Shown here one piece after another: positions 62,280 through 64,000 of a DNA stretch of 64,000 nucleotides. A program made the translations under genes and the position numbers. The stretch is from CBDCYS01 sp965226185. Lineage in GTDB: Bacteria; Acidobacteriota; Terriglobia; Bryobacterales; UBA6623. The notes under the pieces are model-generated. The model did no database searches. It saw nothing but the letters and a program-made list of their open reading frames with translations, and was not told where the DNA came from. The stretch is from NCBI GenBank assembly GCA_965226185.1, contig CBDDCT010000007.1:1736001-1800000 (forward strand). The letters run 5' to 3'. Position 1 is the first letter of the stretch; every line of letters starts with the position of its first letter.

Positions 62280-64000
62280 CTAGAATTCCAGTGACTCGAT
62301 CAGGGTGGCCAACTCGCGCCGCTGATCGTCGGTTTGACGTTGCAGCTCGGTTCTGCCGTCCCGCAGGGTAACAAGCTGTCCCTCCTGCGCGGCGAGCTTG
62401 TCGGCGTATTCCATGACCCGCTGTTGCTGTCCCGTGACCGACCGCAAGGTCGAGATATTGCTGCGCAGCCGGCTTTGGTCTTGGACCATTTCGTTGAGCT
62501 GCTGGTCGAGGCGCTTGACCTGATTGTCGTTGTCCGCGATCTGGCGCTTCAAGTCCGCGATCTCGCGAAGTTTCTCGCGGCCGGCTTCGTCGAGTTGCTT
62601 GTTGACGACGTAGGAGAACAATTGATCGGGAGTGAGATTCGTGATCCCGATCTGCTCGGAGTAGACTCTCTCCTCGACGATCGGGAACTTTGTGGTCTCT
62701 CCCCCTTCCACATTGACCTCGAAGCGGTAGGCGTTGGCGGTTTTTCCCGCCGCCTTCATGCCAGCCAATTCGTAGTTCGGCCGTGCCGCGTGCTCGATAA
62801 TCACGGTCTTAGCGTCCGAGTCCACGTTGCGAATCGTGAAGGTCTTCGTCTCCCTCAGCGCTCTGCGAAGCGTCATGATGCCGCGCCGGTAATGGAACTC
62901 TCCCTGCAGTTTGTTGGAGCTGTCAAACGCCGCTGTAATCCGCGTACCCAAGTCAACCGCGTAACTGATCAGCCGTTTGTCGCCCGACTTGATCGTTTCC
63001 ATCAGAGCTTCTCCGGCATACGCGCCGGCGTCGTAGACCGTGATCGCGCCTCCGTCCATCGTGGCGCCGCTGGTGTTGTTCAGCTCCGCCGCGTTGAGCG
63101 GGTGCTGCGAGCCGTTCGCATGATCGTAGATCAAAAGCCGCCGGGCCTTGATACGTTCGCGTAAGAAAGGCAGCATGGCGGACTCGCCCTTGCGAATCGT
63201 TACAGGCTCTTCGATCTTGTACTCGAATAATTCACCGAGTTCCGCTCCCACCGCGGCCGCCGCGACCGTCGATGCCATTTGATCGCGTGTGAACCCGCCT
63301 CCTGCCATCCGCGCGGGCCCTGCGGCAGCGACACTTTGACGGTAAGAACGGTCACCCAGCATTGCGGTTTCCGCGAGTTCCTTCTTCGCAGGCCCGCTCA
63401 TGATCCCGCCTATCACCCCGCCCATGGCCTTGTTCGCGGCGAAACGGTTATCCCGCCTTATTTGGTCGCCCGCCCGGGCAAGCTGCGCTTCTTCGCCTTC
63501 AATGACTCCGCCGTGTACGGTTGGCCGCCAAGCGCGGTCCTGGGCTAGTTGCACCACCGGACGGCTCAAATAGCGCGGCTCGTAAAGCTTGCTGATGAAC
63601 GACACCGGCAACCCCGAGACCAGCGACATTTGCACGCCGGTCCAGTCCTCGCCGGTCGTGTTATCGACAATGGCCCAGCCTTCGAGCAGCGCTTCGTCGC
63701 CGCTGAAGACCAGCCGATAGCTGCTCTTCCAAATCGGAGTCGGGACAACGTAGCTGACGGCGACCTGGCTGGCGCCGCCGCTGGACTCGATGGTTACCGT
63801 GCGCTTGTCGAGGCTGCGAGATCGCGAGATGACTTCGAGGTAATCCCGAAATTGAGATTGCAGCTTCGAATCGACAAACCGCAGCCCGGCGGCCCCGGTC
63901 GGGTCAACGGTTTGCAACTCGCCGTTGTCCATGAACAGCATCAGCTCGATGCGCTCGGGTTGGCGGTCCGTCGCCGGACTCAAGCGCGAGCTGACGATGG
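62280..64000 (-). CDS. DUF4139-domain protein, N-terminus beyond the window
   Basis: The visible 573 codons continue past the right edge of the window with no start. The visible N-terminal part (SSRLSPATDRQPERIELMLFMDNGELQ...) leads into a DUF4139 domain: VSYVVPTPIWKSSYRLVF, AIVDNTTGEDWTGVQMSLVSGLP, and YKIEEPVTIRKGESAMLPF. The C-terminus is a long coiled coil (LREIADLKRQIADNDNQVKRLDQQLNEM). DUF4139 proteins are mostly secreted and of unknown role. Confidence 0.78.
   Translation of the reverse strand, partial: IVSSRLSPATDRQPERIELMLFMDNGELQTVDPTGAAGLRFVDSKLQSQFRDYLEVISRSRSLDKRTVTIESSGGASQVAVSYVVPTPIWKSSYRLVFSGDEALLEGWAIVDNTTGEDWTGVQMSLVSGLPVSFISKLYEPRYLSRPVVQLAQDRAWRPTVHGGVIEGEEAQLARAGDQIRRDNRFAANKAMGGVIGGIMSGPAKKELAETAMLGDRSYRQSVAAAGPARMAGGGFTRDQMASTVAAAAVGAELGELFEYKIEEPVTIRKGESAMLPFLRERIKARRLLIYDHANGSQHPLNAAELNNTSGATMDGGAITVYDAGAYAGEALMETIKSGDKRLISYAVDLGTRITAAFDSSNKLQGEFHYRRGIMTLRRALRETKTFTIRNVDSDAKTVIIEHAARPNYELAGMKAAGKTANAYRFEVNVEGGETTKFPIVEERVYSEQIGITNLTPDQLFSYVVNKQLDEAGREKLREIADLKRQIADNDNQVKRLDQQLNEMVQDQSRLRSNISTLRSVTGQQQRVMEYADKLAAQEGQLVTLRDGRTELQRQTDDQRRELATLIESLEF

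Overview
The window is GC-rich chromosomal DNA from what looks like an acidobacterium, most likely of the Bryobacterales/Solibacter group. Several gene families together suggest this: a large TonB-dependent receptor with an N-terminal carboxypeptidase-regulatory-like domain, a protein ending in the Solibacter-type TIGR03437 domain, DUF1501 next to DUF1549/DUF1553 with a planctomycete-type cytochrome domain, DUF1080, a FecR/DUF6600-like protein with Trp/Tyr-Gly repeats, and many short dispersed inverted repeats. This assignment comes from gene content; no phylogeny was run. No phage, plasmid, CRISPR array or rRNA genes were seen.

Layout: 0-4 kb is a glycan-assembly operon (two GT2 glycosyltransferases, DUF2304, a GT4-like glycosyltransferase), broken by a 530 bp non-autonomous transposable element. 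4-13.4 kb holds an aldehyde dehydrogenase, a HugZ-like protein, a YkgJ cysteine-cluster protein, cobalamin-dependent methionine synthase and an AsmA-like protein. 13.5-19 kb holds a YgiT zinc-finger gene behind a frameshifted DUF4258 gene, then a DUF1549/DUF1553-DUF1501 secreted pair. 19-25 kb has two lipoprotein cyclophilins, a PHP phosphatase, truA, a second copy of the 530 bp element, a flavin-type oxidoreductase and a 2Fe-2S ferredoxin. 25-33.2 kb has a TonB receptor, a cytochrome c/PQQ-dehydrogenase operon, DUF1080, a small monooxygenase and RNase P RNA. 33.3-43 kb has an M16 peptidase pair, a cytochrome c', thrS, an FmdB-type protein, a MerR-TPR fusion, tRNA-Met and glgB. 43-46 kb has a TIGR03437 gene with an in-frame stop, next to the third copy of the element. 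46.6-64 kb has a zinc-ribbon/LemA/M48 protease cluster, a secreted GlcG-like protein, a LolA-like protein, the DUF1385-prfA-prmC operon, the FecR-like protein with a 500-residue Arg/Ser/Gly tail, a thioredoxin-like lipoprotein, a large PPC-domain protein and a DUF4139 protein cut by the window edge.

The clearest unusual signal is the mobile element at 1837-2366, 22013-22542 and 45443-45972. All three copies are exactly 530 bp, have identical 14 bp terminal inverted repeats, and lie between perfect 5 bp target duplications (TTATA, TAACA, TATCA). Each keeps a 56-codon open frame with a strong ribosome binding site that resembles a transposase N-terminus. One copy removes the C-terminus of a glycosyltransferase, and the other two sit just upstream of genes. 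A second, unrelated class of foldback repeats is scattered between and into genes.
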